Below are positions 1-11,981 of a stretch of DNA of 64,000 nucleotides, piece by piece. Numbering within the stretch: the stretch's first letter is position 1; each line of letters starts with the position of its first letter. The notes beneath the pieces were generated by a model. It ran no database searches. It was given only the letters and a program-made list of their open reading frames with translations, and was not told the origin of the DNA. Where the stretch lies: assembly GCA_963677655.1 (NCBI GenBank), contig OY782088.1, one strand, 5' to 3'. This DNA is from Saccharicrinis sp963677655. Lineage in GTDB: Bacteria > Bacteroidota > Bacteroidia > Bacteroidales > Marinilabiliaceae. The translations under genes were made by a program, and so were the position numbers.

Positions 1-822
1 CAGGAAACCTACCATAAAGAAACTTATCTGAAAGTCCATAAAAGTGGATTAAAACGAGATTTTAATTGGCGTATTACAGGACTTGATAGAGCAATGGAAG
101 GAGGAATCGATGATTTGGGGATTGGAGCTTTGTTAGGTCTTTATGACTGGAGGTTTGAGGTTTTAGGATTGTTACGTCACGTTAATCACTTCGAATCTGT
201 ATTTAATGTAGGACCACATACGATATCTTTCCCTCGTATTAAAGATGCATCAGAAATGAATATTGATAAGCAGTGGATGGTGTCTGATGAAGATTTTACA
301 CGTTTGGTTGCCATTTTGAGATTAGCTGTTCCTTATACAGGATTGATTTTAACTGCAAGAGAACCTGCGGAAATAAGGGATGAGATCTTGCAGTATGGTG
401 TTTCTCAAATTGATGGAGGAACAAATATAGAACTGGGAGGCTACTCTCAAAAGGAAGTAAAGCAAGATATAGATCAAGAACAGTTTGTTATAAATGATAA
501 TCGTTCATTAAATGAAGTGATGGAAGAACTGGTTGGCAATGGTTTTATTCCATCATTTTGTACTGCTTGTTACAGATTAAATAGAACGGGTGAACATTTT
601 ATGGAGTTTTCAGTCCCTGGATTTATTAAAAGATACTGTCAGCCCAATGCTATGTTAACTTTAGCTGAATATCTGGAAGATTATGCACCTGAAACTACAA
701 AGATAAAAGGGTATAAGTTAATAGATGAGGAATTGATAAATTATGGGGATGATAGGTTTAAGACTGAGTTGATAGAAAGATTGAAGAAGATAAAACAAGG
801 AGAGAGAGATTTATATTTTTAA
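1..822 (+). CDS. hydG: [FeFe]-hydrogenase maturation radical SAM enzyme HydG (3' part, 5' end outside window)
   Basis: The reading frame is open from base 1, so the gene starts upstream of the window. The first in-frame ATG, at 94, is internal to the conserved protein. HydG is a radical SAM tyrosine lyase that makes the CO and CN ligands of the hydrogenase H-cluster. The visible part lacks the N-terminal CX3CX2C SAM cluster. It keeps the HydG-specific C-terminal motif CX2CX22C: CTACYR is encoded at about 559-576, with the third Cys in KRYCQPN. This motif binds the auxiliary Fe-S cluster and separates HydG from its relative ThiH. The GIDDLGIGALLGLYD block also fits HydG. The gene implies that the host makes an [FeFe] hydrogenase, so fermentative or anaerobic metabolism is likely. 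Neighbouring hyd genes are not visible. Confidence 0.93.
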   Translation, partial: QETYHKETYLKVHKSGLKRDFNWRITGLDRAMEGGIDDLGIGALLGLYDWRFEVLGLLRHVNHFESVFNVGPHTISFPRIKDASEMNIDKQWMVSDEDFTRLVAILRLAVPYTGLILTAREPAEIRDEILQYGVSQIDGGTNIELGGYSQKEVKQDIDQEQFVINDNRSLNEVMEELVGNGFIPSFCTACYRLNRTGEHFMEFSVPGFIKRYCQPNAMLTLAEYLEDYAPETTKIKGYKLIDEELINYGDDRFKTELIERLKKIKQGERDLYF

Positions 823-985
823 AAGTATTTGTTGACTTTCTCTAAAGTACTTAATAAGCTTGCTTAAAAATATGTTTTGGGGAGATCATAAAATATTTCA
901 AAAATATATTTCAACTCTAATTGTTTGATAAAATGTAATTTGTGGGTTTTATTCAACTTTTGCCTAAAAAATATTCTGGATAATG

Positions 986-1020
986 TTTGGAGGTTAAAAA
1001 TAAAGTCCGTTAATTTGCAC
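986..1020 (+). promoter_or_regulatory. rRNA promoter P1
   Basis: A -33 box TTTG lies at 986-989 and a -7-like box TTAATTTG at 1010-1017, 20 bp apart. This fits the Bacteroidetes sigma-ABfr consensus (TTTG / TAnnTTTG). It is followed by CACCCGCTTTG, a start-region sequence shared with the next two promoters. Confidence 0.7.
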
Positions 1021-1152
1021 CCGCTTTGAACGAAAGGCGTGATAGAAAGATTGAAATGATGAGCAACTTTAAGGGAGAAAAGTCTTGATGTAGAGGAGGT
1101 TTTAGGAGTTAAAAAGTCAGATGAAAATTTTGAGAATATTTTTTCAAAAACA

Positions 1153-1197
1153 TTTGGTTTTAAGAAATAAAATCATTTATCTTTGCAGCCGCTTTTA
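1153..1197 (+). promoter_or_regulatory. rRNA promoter P2
   Basis: TTTG at 1153-1156 and TATCTTTG at 1178-1185 are separated by 21 bp, an excellent match to the Bacteroidetes consensus. The next bases, CAGCCGCTTTT, match the start regions of P1 and P3. Confidence 0.85.
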
Positions 1198-1314
1198 AAG
1201 AAGGGCAAAAGAGAAAAATACTGAGAGTTTGAGAAGGGTTTTAAATTGGTGAAAAACAGCAATTTAAATTGAAAATAAAGCTTGAAAAATTAACTAAATA
1301 TTTTTCAAAATTTA

Positions 1315-1359
1315 TTTGGAGAAAAGAAAATAAAGTTGTTATCTTTGCATCCGCTTTTA
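1315..1359 (+). promoter_or_regulatory. rRNA promoter P3
   Basis: TTTG at 1315-1318 and TATCTTTG at 1340-1347 are separated by 21 bp. It is followed by CATCCGCTTTT, nearly the same as P2. This is the promoter closest to 16S, about 250 bp upstream of the mature end. Confidence 0.85.
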
Positions 1360-1605
1360 GAGCGACACTCTAACGAAGGTTAGGGAGTAAAAAAAAAAGA
1401 TTGAAATAAACATGATTTAGAAAGAGTTCTAGATTAAGTTTACAAGATATAAAGAGTTCGGTTTATTTATGCCTAGATGGTGAATAAAACGAAAGCGTTC
1501 TTTGAAAATATTGAAATGCACACTTAATAAAAGGAAAGTAAAGTTGATTTTGAGTTAAAACTCTTGTAAGGAATTATAGCCATTAAAATGGCACAAAATT
1601 TTTAT

Positions 1606-3129
<1,524 letters not shown>

Positions 3130-3195
3130 GGAGAGAGTTTTAAATATACTTTAAAACAACTCACTTTTCTTTTATAAGCATTTCAAAATTAAAAC

Positions 3196-3269
3196 AGTCC
3201 TGTAGCTCAGTTGGTTAGAGCACTACACTGATAATGTAGGGGTCCGCAGTTCAAATCTGCGCAGGACTA
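3196..3269 (+). tRNA. tRNA-Ile (GAU)
   Basis: The cloverleaf folds with acceptor AGTCCTG/CAGGACT, anticodon stem CTACA/TGTAG around loop CTGATAA (anticodon GAT), and T arm CGCAG/CTGCG. It lies in the 16S-23S spacer, the usual place for the Ile/Ala pair. The CCA tail is not encoded. Confidence 0.96.
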
Positions 3270-3289
3270 CTTATTACTACAGGTAATAC

Positions 3290-3363
3290 GGGGGATTAGC
3301 TCAGCTGGCTAGAGCGCCTGCCTTGCACGCAGGAGGTCATCGGTTCGACTCCGATATTCTCCA
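3290..3363 (+). tRNA. tRNA-Ala (UGC)
   Basis: The acceptor GGGGGAT pairs with ATTCTCC using two G-U pairs. The anticodon loop contains TGC and the T arm is ATCGG/CCGAT. It is the second spacer tRNA of the rRNA operon, 20 nt after tRNA-Ile. The CCA tail is not encoded. Confidence 0.96.
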
Positions 3364-3421
3364 CAGATTCAATTGAGAATCAAACGTACATTGACATATT
3401 GGCAAAACAATCAAAATCATA

Positions 3422-3453
3422 GTTTAGCTATGCGCAACGCATAATAGCTAAAC
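3422..3453 (+). other. spacer hairpin before 23S (likely processing stem)
   Basis: GTTTAGCTA pairs with TAGCTAAAC around an inner TGCG/CGCA stem and a CAA loop, just upstream of the 23S 5' end. It probably helps fold or process the pre-rRNA. The fold is visible; the role is inference. Confidence 0.5.
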
Positions 3454-3457
3454 CAAC

Positions 3458-6248
<2,791 letters not shown>

Positions 6249-6414
6249 GTTGGGCGTATGAGTGAGTGCTGTGATTTTGATTGGAGCTAGTATGTAAAAA
6301 CAGACTATTAGAAGAGAGATCAGATATAATAGACTGTAAAAGATATTGAATAGAATGTTAGAATAGATAGAGTCTTTAAGTCTCTTATCTATAATCTAAA
6401 AATCTAGAAAGACA

Positions 6415-6524
<110 letters not shown>

Positions 6525-6532
6525 TTTTAAAG

Positions 6533-6567
6533 AAAGAGCAATCGAACAAGTTTCGGTTGCTCTTTTT
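6533..6567 (+). terminator. rRNA operon terminator
   Basis: AAAGAGCAATCGAA pairs with TTCGGTTGCTCTTT (one mismatch) and is followed by a T tract, immediately after 5S. It is a typical Rho-independent terminator. Confidence 0.9.
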
Positions 6568-6619
6568 GCGTTTATAGACCTCAAGATTGAGGATTTATGG
6601 GTAGTCTGTTTACGAATGA

Positions 6620-7687
6620 TTATTTATTGTTTTTGACTCCCTGTGAATAATATCTGTTTACATCTATTTCCTTATGTATTAAAAACCCGGGATTCTCTAT
6701 TTTTTGTATGAGTTGGTTTGCCACCCATGGGGAAAGTAAAATCCCTTTTGAACCCAAACCATTCATTATTCCTATATTAGGATTATCTTTTGTGAAACCA
6801 ACAACGGGTCTTCGGTCATGAGTTGTAGGTCTTAAACCAGCCTGATGATCTTCTATTGTAAAATTAAAATCAGTTATTTTAGTAAGCTTTTCAAGAATCT
6901 CTTGTTTCCCATTTTCTGTTGGTGATACTTCATCAAAATCCCAACGAAACGTTGAACCTGTTTTATATTTTTGCTCATGAACAGGTAATATGAAAATGTT
7001 CTTTGAGATAATATGATTCTCGCTATATTCCTTGCTTTTAAATGTAAGTACTTCTCCCAAGGTATTCTTATACTTTATTTTGTCAAAGTAATTGTTATTT
7101 CCCATATAACTTCCTGTACATAGGATTACTTTGTCATAAGTATTCCTTTTCCATAATACCTGGTTAGATTTGAATTGTAAGTCTGTGGATATATTAAAAT
7201 GAGTTTCTTCTAATAATGAATTTTTGGATAAATAATTTTTAAAAGAATGTATTAAGGTTTGTATATCAAACCAACCACCTACTTTTACCATGCCATAGCC
7301 AAATTGCGTTTTTAAGTATTTAGATATAGGTGAGTATTGAGGTTGTGCATCTATATACTTATCTAATTCATTTTCTTGAAATTTCTTTTGCCAGAATGTG
7401 TCTTCTCCTTTTCCAAATACTTTATAGATAGGTTTTTGATGAAAAAGTTTAGTGTCTAAAAAAGATTCTAAATCATGACAGGTTTTAATAAACTCAGGAT
7501 ATAGTTCATCAATCATCCATGATTTTGTTAGTCTTCTAAAAACAACAGGATTTACCATACCTCCTGCGACTAACGAAGATTTTTTATAGGATGAATTATC
7601 CACTACTGTCACTGAGTGACCTCTTTGAATTAATTTAAATGACAATATAGTTCCTGCTAAACCCTGTCCAACTATGAGTATGTTCAA
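6620..7687 (-). CDS. FAD-dependent oxidoreductase (DAO family)
   Basis: The 355-aa protein starts with a dinucleotide-binding fold carrying GQGLAG at residues 7-12 and an acidic strand end (VTVVD, about 27-31), typical of FAD-binding DAO-family enzymes (glycine/D-amino acid oxidase-like, also the MnmC C-terminal domain). The C-terminal block with AGLRPTTHDRRPVVG and NGLGSKGILLSPW is the second part of the FAD site. The substrate cannot be predicted. The only plausible start is TTG at 7687; no in-frame ATG lies between the upstream stop and the GQGLAG motif. The gene is convergent with the rRNA operon, 50 bp beyond its terminator. Confidence 0.82.
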   Translation of the reverse strand: MNILIVGQGLAGTILSFKLIQRGHSVTVVDNSSYKKSSLVAGGMVNPVVFRRLTKSWMIDELYPEFIKTCHDLESFLDTKLFHQKPIYKVFGKGEDTFWQKKFQENELDKYIDAQPQYSPISKYLKTQFGYGMVKVGGWFDIQTLIHSFKNYLSKNSLLEETHFNISTDLQFKSNQVLWKRNTYDKVILCTGSYMGNNNYFDKIKYKNTLGEVLTFKSKEYSENHIISKNIFILPVHEQKYKTGSTFRWDFDEVSPTENGKQEILEKLTKITDFNFTIEDHQAGLRPTTHDRRPVVGFTKDNPNIGIMNGLGSKGILLSPWVANQLIQKIENPGFLIHKEIDVNRYYSQGVKNNK

Positions 7688-7841
7688 TTTTCTCTTTCTA
7701 AGTGATTTTTAATGTTACAGGAACATAACTTAAGCAGAATTGTTTAGTGTTGGATAAAGTATATAATTATTCTTTTAAGGGTAATTTCAGTAGTGAAGGA
7801 ATTTAAAACGAGCTTTTTTAACTTGAGATATCCTAGTGTTT

Positions 7842-8135
7842 TTAGATGTTGACTTCACAACTATCTTCAATAAAACTTTTATAGTCAAGAATAAATTTTC
7901 CTTTAAAACTTCCTCTTGTAACTCTTTCTTCATAACCCTCAATAATGGTGCAATTAAAATCAGCATACACATCAATAATTCCATCTACTTCATTGCTATA
8001 ATAAATATAACTATCATATACGTTATTGAGATCCGTACCAAATAATTCACAATTCAATTCTACACTGTTGGGTATAATTGTACCTTTTAATTTTTCATTA
8101 ATTATTTGTTTGATATCATATTCAATATATTCCAT
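7842..8135 (-). CDS. hypothetical protein, 97 aa
   Basis: I do not recognise this small acidic soluble protein. It has no signal peptide or membrane segment. It starts with ATG, and a -7-like box TATTTTTG sits upstream on the same strand (8163-8170). That is the main sign that it is a real gene and not chance. It is divergent from the aminopeptidase gene. The 7688-7841 gap downstream shows nothing. Confidence 0.45.
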   Translation of the reverse strand: MEYIEYDIKQIINEKLKGTIIPNSVELNCELFGTDLNNVYDSYIYYSNEVDGIIDVYADFNCTIIEGYEERVTRGSFKGKFILDYKSFIEDSCEVNI

Positions 8136-8266
8136 ACAGAGGTTTACATTTTAGTTCGGGAACAAAAATATAGAATTGATGTTAAAAAGGAAGGTTTTAA
8201 TCTTGAATTGAGGATGAAAACACTAAAAACCTGTTATTAATCAATTTATATAAAAGTATTAAATTC

Positions 8267-8274
8267 TAATTTTG
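8267..8274 (+). promoter_or_regulatory. -7 promoter box of the aminopeptidase gene
   Basis: TAATTTTG matches TAnnTTTG and lies 70 bp before the ATG at 8345. No clear -33 TTTG is seen at the expected distance. Confidence 0.5.
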
Positions 8275-8344
8275 GTGTCGATATATATGGGGAAGTTCAG
8301 AAAAAAATAGAAAATATAATGTTATATCAAGAAAATAAATAATT

Positions 8345-9604
8345 ATGTTCAAACAATTACTAACATTAAGCTTAGTTGTAGTTGTGACATCATTAAATGC
8401 ACAAAACAACAAGGATAAAGCTAAAATTCAGGTTATAGAAAAAGGTAAAGGTTTCTATTATGAATCTATTTTGAAAGATGTGAATGCAGTTAATGATTCA
8501 TTAGAAAATGAAGATCATGATGCATATAAAAGATTCATAATGGATCAGTCAGGAATGGATTTACCTAATGATCCATCCTTATACACTACGGCATGGTATC
8601 AAAATTTAGAGTCACAGGGAAATACAGGTACATGCTGGTGTTTTTCTACAACTTCATTTTACGAAACAGAAGTATTAAGGTTGACAGGTAAAAAAGTTGA
8701 AATCTCAGAACTATATACTGTTTATTGGGAATATGTTGAAAAAGCCAGACGATTTATAGAAAAAAGAGGAGACTCAAATTTTGGAGAAGGATCTGAAGGC
8801 AATGCTGTTGCTCGTATTATGAAAGAATATGGTGCCGTTCCTAAGGACCAATATATGGGTTTAATAGATAACAGAAAGTTTCATACACACGCAAAGATGT
8901 TTGAAGAAATGAATGCTTTTTTGGTTTCTTTAAAAGAAAGTAATGCATGGAATGTTGAGTTTGGCATAGAAACCATTAAATCTATCATGAATCATTATAT
9001 CGGAGTGCCTCCAACTTCATTTAGTGTTGATGGAAAATCTTATGATCCAAAATCTTATTTGAATGATTATCTTAAATTAAATCCGGATGATTATGTAGAA
9101 ATTCTATCGTATAAACAGGAACCATATTGGCAATTAGTTGAATATAAAGTGCCTGATAACTGGTGGCATAGTAAGGATTATTATAATATTCCTTTAGATG
9201 ATTTTATGAAAGCCATAAAAAATGCTGTAAAAAAGGGATATACATTAAGTATTGGTGGAGATGTTTCTGAGACTGGTTTTAGCAGAGAAACCAATTGTGC
9301 TATTATTCCAGATTATGATATTCCATCTGATTATATTAATGAAGATGCTCGTCAATTCAGATTTTCAAATGAGACAACAACCGATGATCATGGTATGCAT
9401 TTGGTTGGTTATTTAGAAAATTATAATGGAACAGGTAAAGATTGGTATTTAATTAAAGATTCCAGTTCGGGTTCAAGAAATGTTGGAGAGAATGATCCTA
9501 AATTTGGATATTACTTTTTCCATGAAGATTATATAAAACTTAAAATGATGGGATTTACCATTCATAAAGATGCGGTAAAAGATATTATTAAGAAGTTTAA
9601 ATAA
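8345..9604 (+). CDS. C1-family cysteine peptidase (aminopeptidase C/bleomycin hydrolase-like), exported
   Basis: The 419-aa protein has a signal peptide (about residues 1-19, ending LNAQ) and a papain-like fold of the PepC/bleomycin hydrolase group. The oxyanion Gln (Q91) and nucleophile Cys97 are in QGNTGTCWCFS, and the active-site His349 is in DDHGMHLVG. The position usually held by the catalytic Asn (normally KNSWG) reads KDSSSG, so Asp372 replaces Asn. The family normally trims peptides in the cytoplasm; the signal peptide places this one in the periplasm or outside. It has its own promoter and terminator, so it is a single-gene unit. Confidence 0.85.
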   Translation: MFKQLLTLSLVVVVTSLNAQNNKDKAKIQVIEKGKGFYYESILKDVNAVNDSLENEDHDAYKRFIMDQSGMDLPNDPSLYTTAWYQNLESQGNTGTCWCFSTTSFYETEVLRLTGKKVEISELYTVYWEYVEKARRFIEKRGDSNFGEGSEGNAVARIMKEYGAVPKDQYMGLIDNRKFHTHAKMFEEMNAFLVSLKESNAWNVEFGIETIKSIMNHYIGVPPTSFSVDGKSYDPKSYLNDYLKLNPDDYVEILSYKQEPYWQLVEYKVPDNWWHSKDYYNIPLDDFMKAIKNAVKKGYTLSIGGDVSETGFSRETNCAIIPDYDIPSDYINEDARQFRFSNETTTDDHGMHLVGYLENYNGTGKDWYLIKDSSSGSRNVGENDPKFGYYFFHEDYIKLKMMGFTIHKDAVKDIIKKFK

Positions 9605-9607
9605 TAC

Positions 9608-9651
9608 AAAAAAGGAAGTTATCATAAATAAATCGATAGCTTCCTTTTTTT
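9608..9651 (+). terminator. terminator after the C1 peptidase
   Basis: AAAGGAAGTTATC pairs with GATAGCTTCCTTT (one mismatch) and is followed by a run of T. It may also act on ahpF transcripts from the other strand. Confidence 0.85.
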
Positions 9652-9675
9652 ATAGTATGGTAAATATTTCAAATT

Positions 9676-11238
9676 TTAATTTGCCAATTGAAGATTCTTT
9701 ATATTATCCTCAAAGGCAGATAAAGCTGCTTTTGAACCTTCTCCCATAGCCACTACTATTTGTTTGTATGGAACTACAGAAACATCTCCTGCAGCATATA
9801 TTCCAGGTTTACTTGTTCTACAGGCGGCGTCAATTTCTATCTCGCCCATGCGATTTGTATTAACCACTTCACTAAAAACCTGACTGTTTGGTTTTAAACC
9901 AATCTGAACAAATACACCATCAACAGCAAGTGTATTTTCTTCGCCTGTGCTTCGTACTTTATATTGAATACCTGTTACTTTTGATCCATCTCCTTCAATA
10001 TCCTTAGTCTCAATACCAGTCAGAATTTTCACATTCGATTTTGTTTTCAATTTATCTTGTAAAACCTGATCACCCTTAAGTTCATCCATAAACTCAAATA
10101 CAGTTACTTCAGATGCTATTGAAGAAAGATCAATTGCTGCTTCAAGACCGGAATTACCACCGCCAATAACAACTACTTTTTTATTCTTATAGAACGGACC
10201 ATCACAGTGAGTACAAAATGCCACCCCGGATCCAATATATTGATCTTCTCCTGGTACACCTAGTTTTCTCCAACTGGCACCAGTAGCAATAATCATTGCA
10301 GGAGTGGTGATAATTTCACCTAGTGTAGTTTTTAATTGCTTATATCCATCAACAATATCAACTTTTTCAACCAAGCGATTTTCAAGAATATCAATAGGAT
10401 ATTCTTTCAGATGTGTCATTAAATCTCCTGATAATTTTGATCCGGTTGTTTGAGGAACTGAAATCATATTTTCAATAGATACAGTTTCGGTTACCTGACC
10501 TCCAACTTTTTCAGCAATTAGTGCTACAGAAAATCCTTTTCTTGCAGAATAGATTGCTGCAGAAACACCTGCAGGGCCACCTCCAACAACGGCAACATCA
10601 TATTCTTTATTAACAGTAACAGAATCTGTTGTATTCTCAGTTCCTGCTATGTTTTCAATTTTATTTATTAATTCTCCTAATGAAGAACGTCCTACATGTA
10701 GTAATTCTCCATTAGCAAATACTGTAGGTACTGCCTGAATTTTTAGTTCATCAACTTCACTTTGATTAATGGCTCCATCAATAATAGTATGTGTGATATT
10801 TGGGTTTAAAAGTGCCATTACATTTAAAGCTTGAACTACTTCCGGACAGTTTGTACATGTTAAAGAAATATAGCTTTTGAGTTCTATTGGCCCTTTTAAA
10901 CTTTTAATTTTTGCCGAAATTAAATCATCAGGTAAATTTTTTCCTATTCCATCGGCATTAAGAATTGCTGCCAGTAATGATGAAAACTCATGACCAGTTG
11001 GAACCGCTCTGAAGTAAATGTTTAATGGTTCATTTTCTTTTTTAATGGAAAATGCTAAATATGTTCCGTTATTTTCTTCTACAGAAAGCTTATCTGAACA
11101 TGAAGCCACATCATTAAGCAATTCAATAAGTTCTTTTTTCTGAGAATGATTATCAGCAACATTTACGGTAAAAGTAAAATTACTTTTTAAGTTACCGAAT
11201 ACGGTTTTTAACTGGTCTTTTATAGCTTGTTCTAACAT
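9676..11238 (-). CDS. ahpF: alkyl hydroperoxide reductase subunit F
   Basis: The 520-aa flavoprotein is a full-length AhpF, which passes electrons from NAD(P)H to AhpC. The N-terminal double-thioredoxin domain has its redox pair C128-TN-C131. The FAD motif GGGPAG is at 219-224. The thioredoxin-reductase-type pair C342-TH-C345 is in FCTHCDG, and the C-terminal FAD motif CRTSKPGIYAAGD is present. It follows ahpC on the same strand after 59 bp that contain a hairpin. Length and all four redox cysteines match the family. Confidence 0.97.
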   Translation of the reverse strand: MLEQAIKDQLKTVFGNLKSNFTFTVNVADNHSQKKELIELLNDVASCSDKLSVEENNGTYLAFSIKKENEPLNIYFRAVPTGHEFSSLLAAILNADGIGKNLPDDLISAKIKSLKGPIELKSYISLTCTNCPEVVQALNVMALLNPNITHTIIDGAINQSEVDELKIQAVPTVFANGELLHVGRSSLGELINKIENIAGTENTTDSVTVNKEYDVAVVGGGPAGVSAAIYSARKGFSVALIAEKVGGQVTETVSIENMISVPQTTGSKLSGDLMTHLKEYPIDILENRLVEKVDIVDGYKQLKTTLGEIITTPAMIIATGASWRKLGVPGEDQYIGSGVAFCTHCDGPFYKNKKVVVIGGGNSGLEAAIDLSSIASEVTVFEFMDELKGDQVLQDKLKTKSNVKILTGIETKDIEGDGSKVTGIQYKVRSTGEENTLAVDGVFVQIGLKPNSQVFSEVVNTNRMGEIEIDAACRTSKPGIYAAGDVSVVPYKQIVVAMGEGSKAALSAFEDNIKNLQLAN

Positions 11239-11252
11239 GTCTTTAAATTTTT

Positions 11253-11274
11253 AGGGAGAGCTGAACTCTCCCTT
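11253..11274 (-). promoter_or_regulatory. hairpin between ahpC and ahpF
   Basis: On the coding strand AAGGGAGAG pairs with CTCTCCCT around a TTCAG loop, ending about 15 nt before the ahpF ATG. No T tract follows, so it is less likely a terminator than an mRNA processing or stability element or a translation control of ahpF. The role is inference. Confidence 0.5.
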
Positions 11275-11297
11275 GGGATTAATAATTTTTTGATGAA

Positions 11298-11861
11298 TTA
11301 AATAACACCTACAAGATCAATACTTGGTTTTAAGGTTTCAGCACCTTCTTTCCATTTAGCAGGGCATACCTCTGATGGATGTTCTGCTACAAATTGAAGT
11401 GCTTTTAATTTTCTTAATAATTCATCTGCGTTTCTTCCTACATTACCTGCAACTACTTCGTATGAAACGATTTCTCCAGCAGGGTTTACAATGAATGTTC
11501 CCCTTTCTGCCATTCCATCTTCTTCAATCATTACATCAAATCCTCTTGAAAGAACTCCTGTTGGATCTGCAAGCATTGGATATTTAATTTTTTTAATGGT
11601 ATCACTAGCATCATGCCATGCCTTATGAACAAAGTGTGAGTCTGTAGAAACTGAATAAATTTCAGCACCCGTTGCTTTAAATTCATCATAACTATTAGCT
11701 AAATCTTCAAGTTCTGTTGGACAAACAAATGTAAAGTCGGCAGGATAGAAAAAATAGATTGCCCATTTTCCTAATGTATCTTCTTTTGATACAGTTTCGA
11801 ATTTTTCGTTTGCGTAAGCTTGAACTTTAAAGTCTACTACTTCTTTTCCAATTTGTGACAT
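11298..11861 (-). CDS. ahpC: alkyl hydroperoxide reductase subunit C (2-Cys peroxiredoxin)
   Basis: The 187-aa protein is a typical AhpC/Prx1 peroxiredoxin reducing H2O2 and organic peroxides. The peroxidatic Cys47 is in FTFVCPTE and the resolving Cys166 in SEVCPAKW. It forms an operon with ahpF and is divergent from oxyR. The promoter has -7 TACATTTG and -33 TTTG on the minus strand (see separate entry), so OxyR control is likely. Confidence 0.98.
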   Translation of the reverse strand: MSQIGKEVVDFKVQAYANEKFETVSKEDTLGKWAIYFFYPADFTFVCPTELEDLANSYDEFKATGAEIYSVSTDSHFVHKAWHDASDTIKKIKYPMLADPTGVLSRGFDVMIEEDGMAERGTFIVNPAGEIVSYEVVAGNVGRNADELLRKLKALQFVAEHPSEVCPAKWKEGAETLKPSIDLVGVI

Positions 11862-11909
11862 AGTTTTAATTTTTTTTATTTGTTAAACTTTTTTCTTTTG
11901 TTTCTGATA

Positions 11910-11941
11910 CAAATGTAGAGGGGTATGCGATATAAATCAAA
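11910..11941 (-). promoter_or_regulatory. ahpC promoter
   Basis: On the minus strand TTTG (11938-11941) and TACATTTG (11910-11917) are 20 bp apart, a full match to the Bacteroidetes consensus. Confidence 0.85.
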
Positions 11942-11960
11942 CAGATATTATCTATATTTG
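11929..11960 (+). promoter_or_regulatory. oxyR -7 box and candidate OxyR operator
   Basis: TATATTTG at 11953-11960 is the likely oxyR -7 box. Just upstream lie GATATAAATC (11929-11938) and GATATTATC (11944-11952), two GAT...ATC half-palindromes. They overlap the ahpC -33 box and flank the oxyR box. This is where a LysR-type regulator would bind. The operator assignment is inference from position and symmetry. Confidence 0.5.
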
Positions 11961-11981
11961 TATAAATAAAAATTATAAGTC

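Larger units (their letters stand above)
823..1605 (+). promoter_or_regulatory. rRNA operon leader with three tandem promoters
   Basis: No gene is seen in this stretch. It holds three Bacteroidetes-type promoters, listed separately, followed by a leader. Downstream of promoters 1 and 3 the leader repeats a segment containing AGATTGAAAT (about 1048 and 1399). A GTTCTTTGAAAA element at about 1498-1509 resembles the boxA-like antitermination sequence found in many rRNA leaders. Promoter boxes are read directly from the sequence. The antitermination role is inferred from position and similarity. Confidence 0.75.

Noticed and set aside
7787..8045. Frames overlapping the 97-aa gene on both strands
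   Set aside because: Low-complexity AT-rich frames in the shadow of 7842-8135, without promoter or family likeness.
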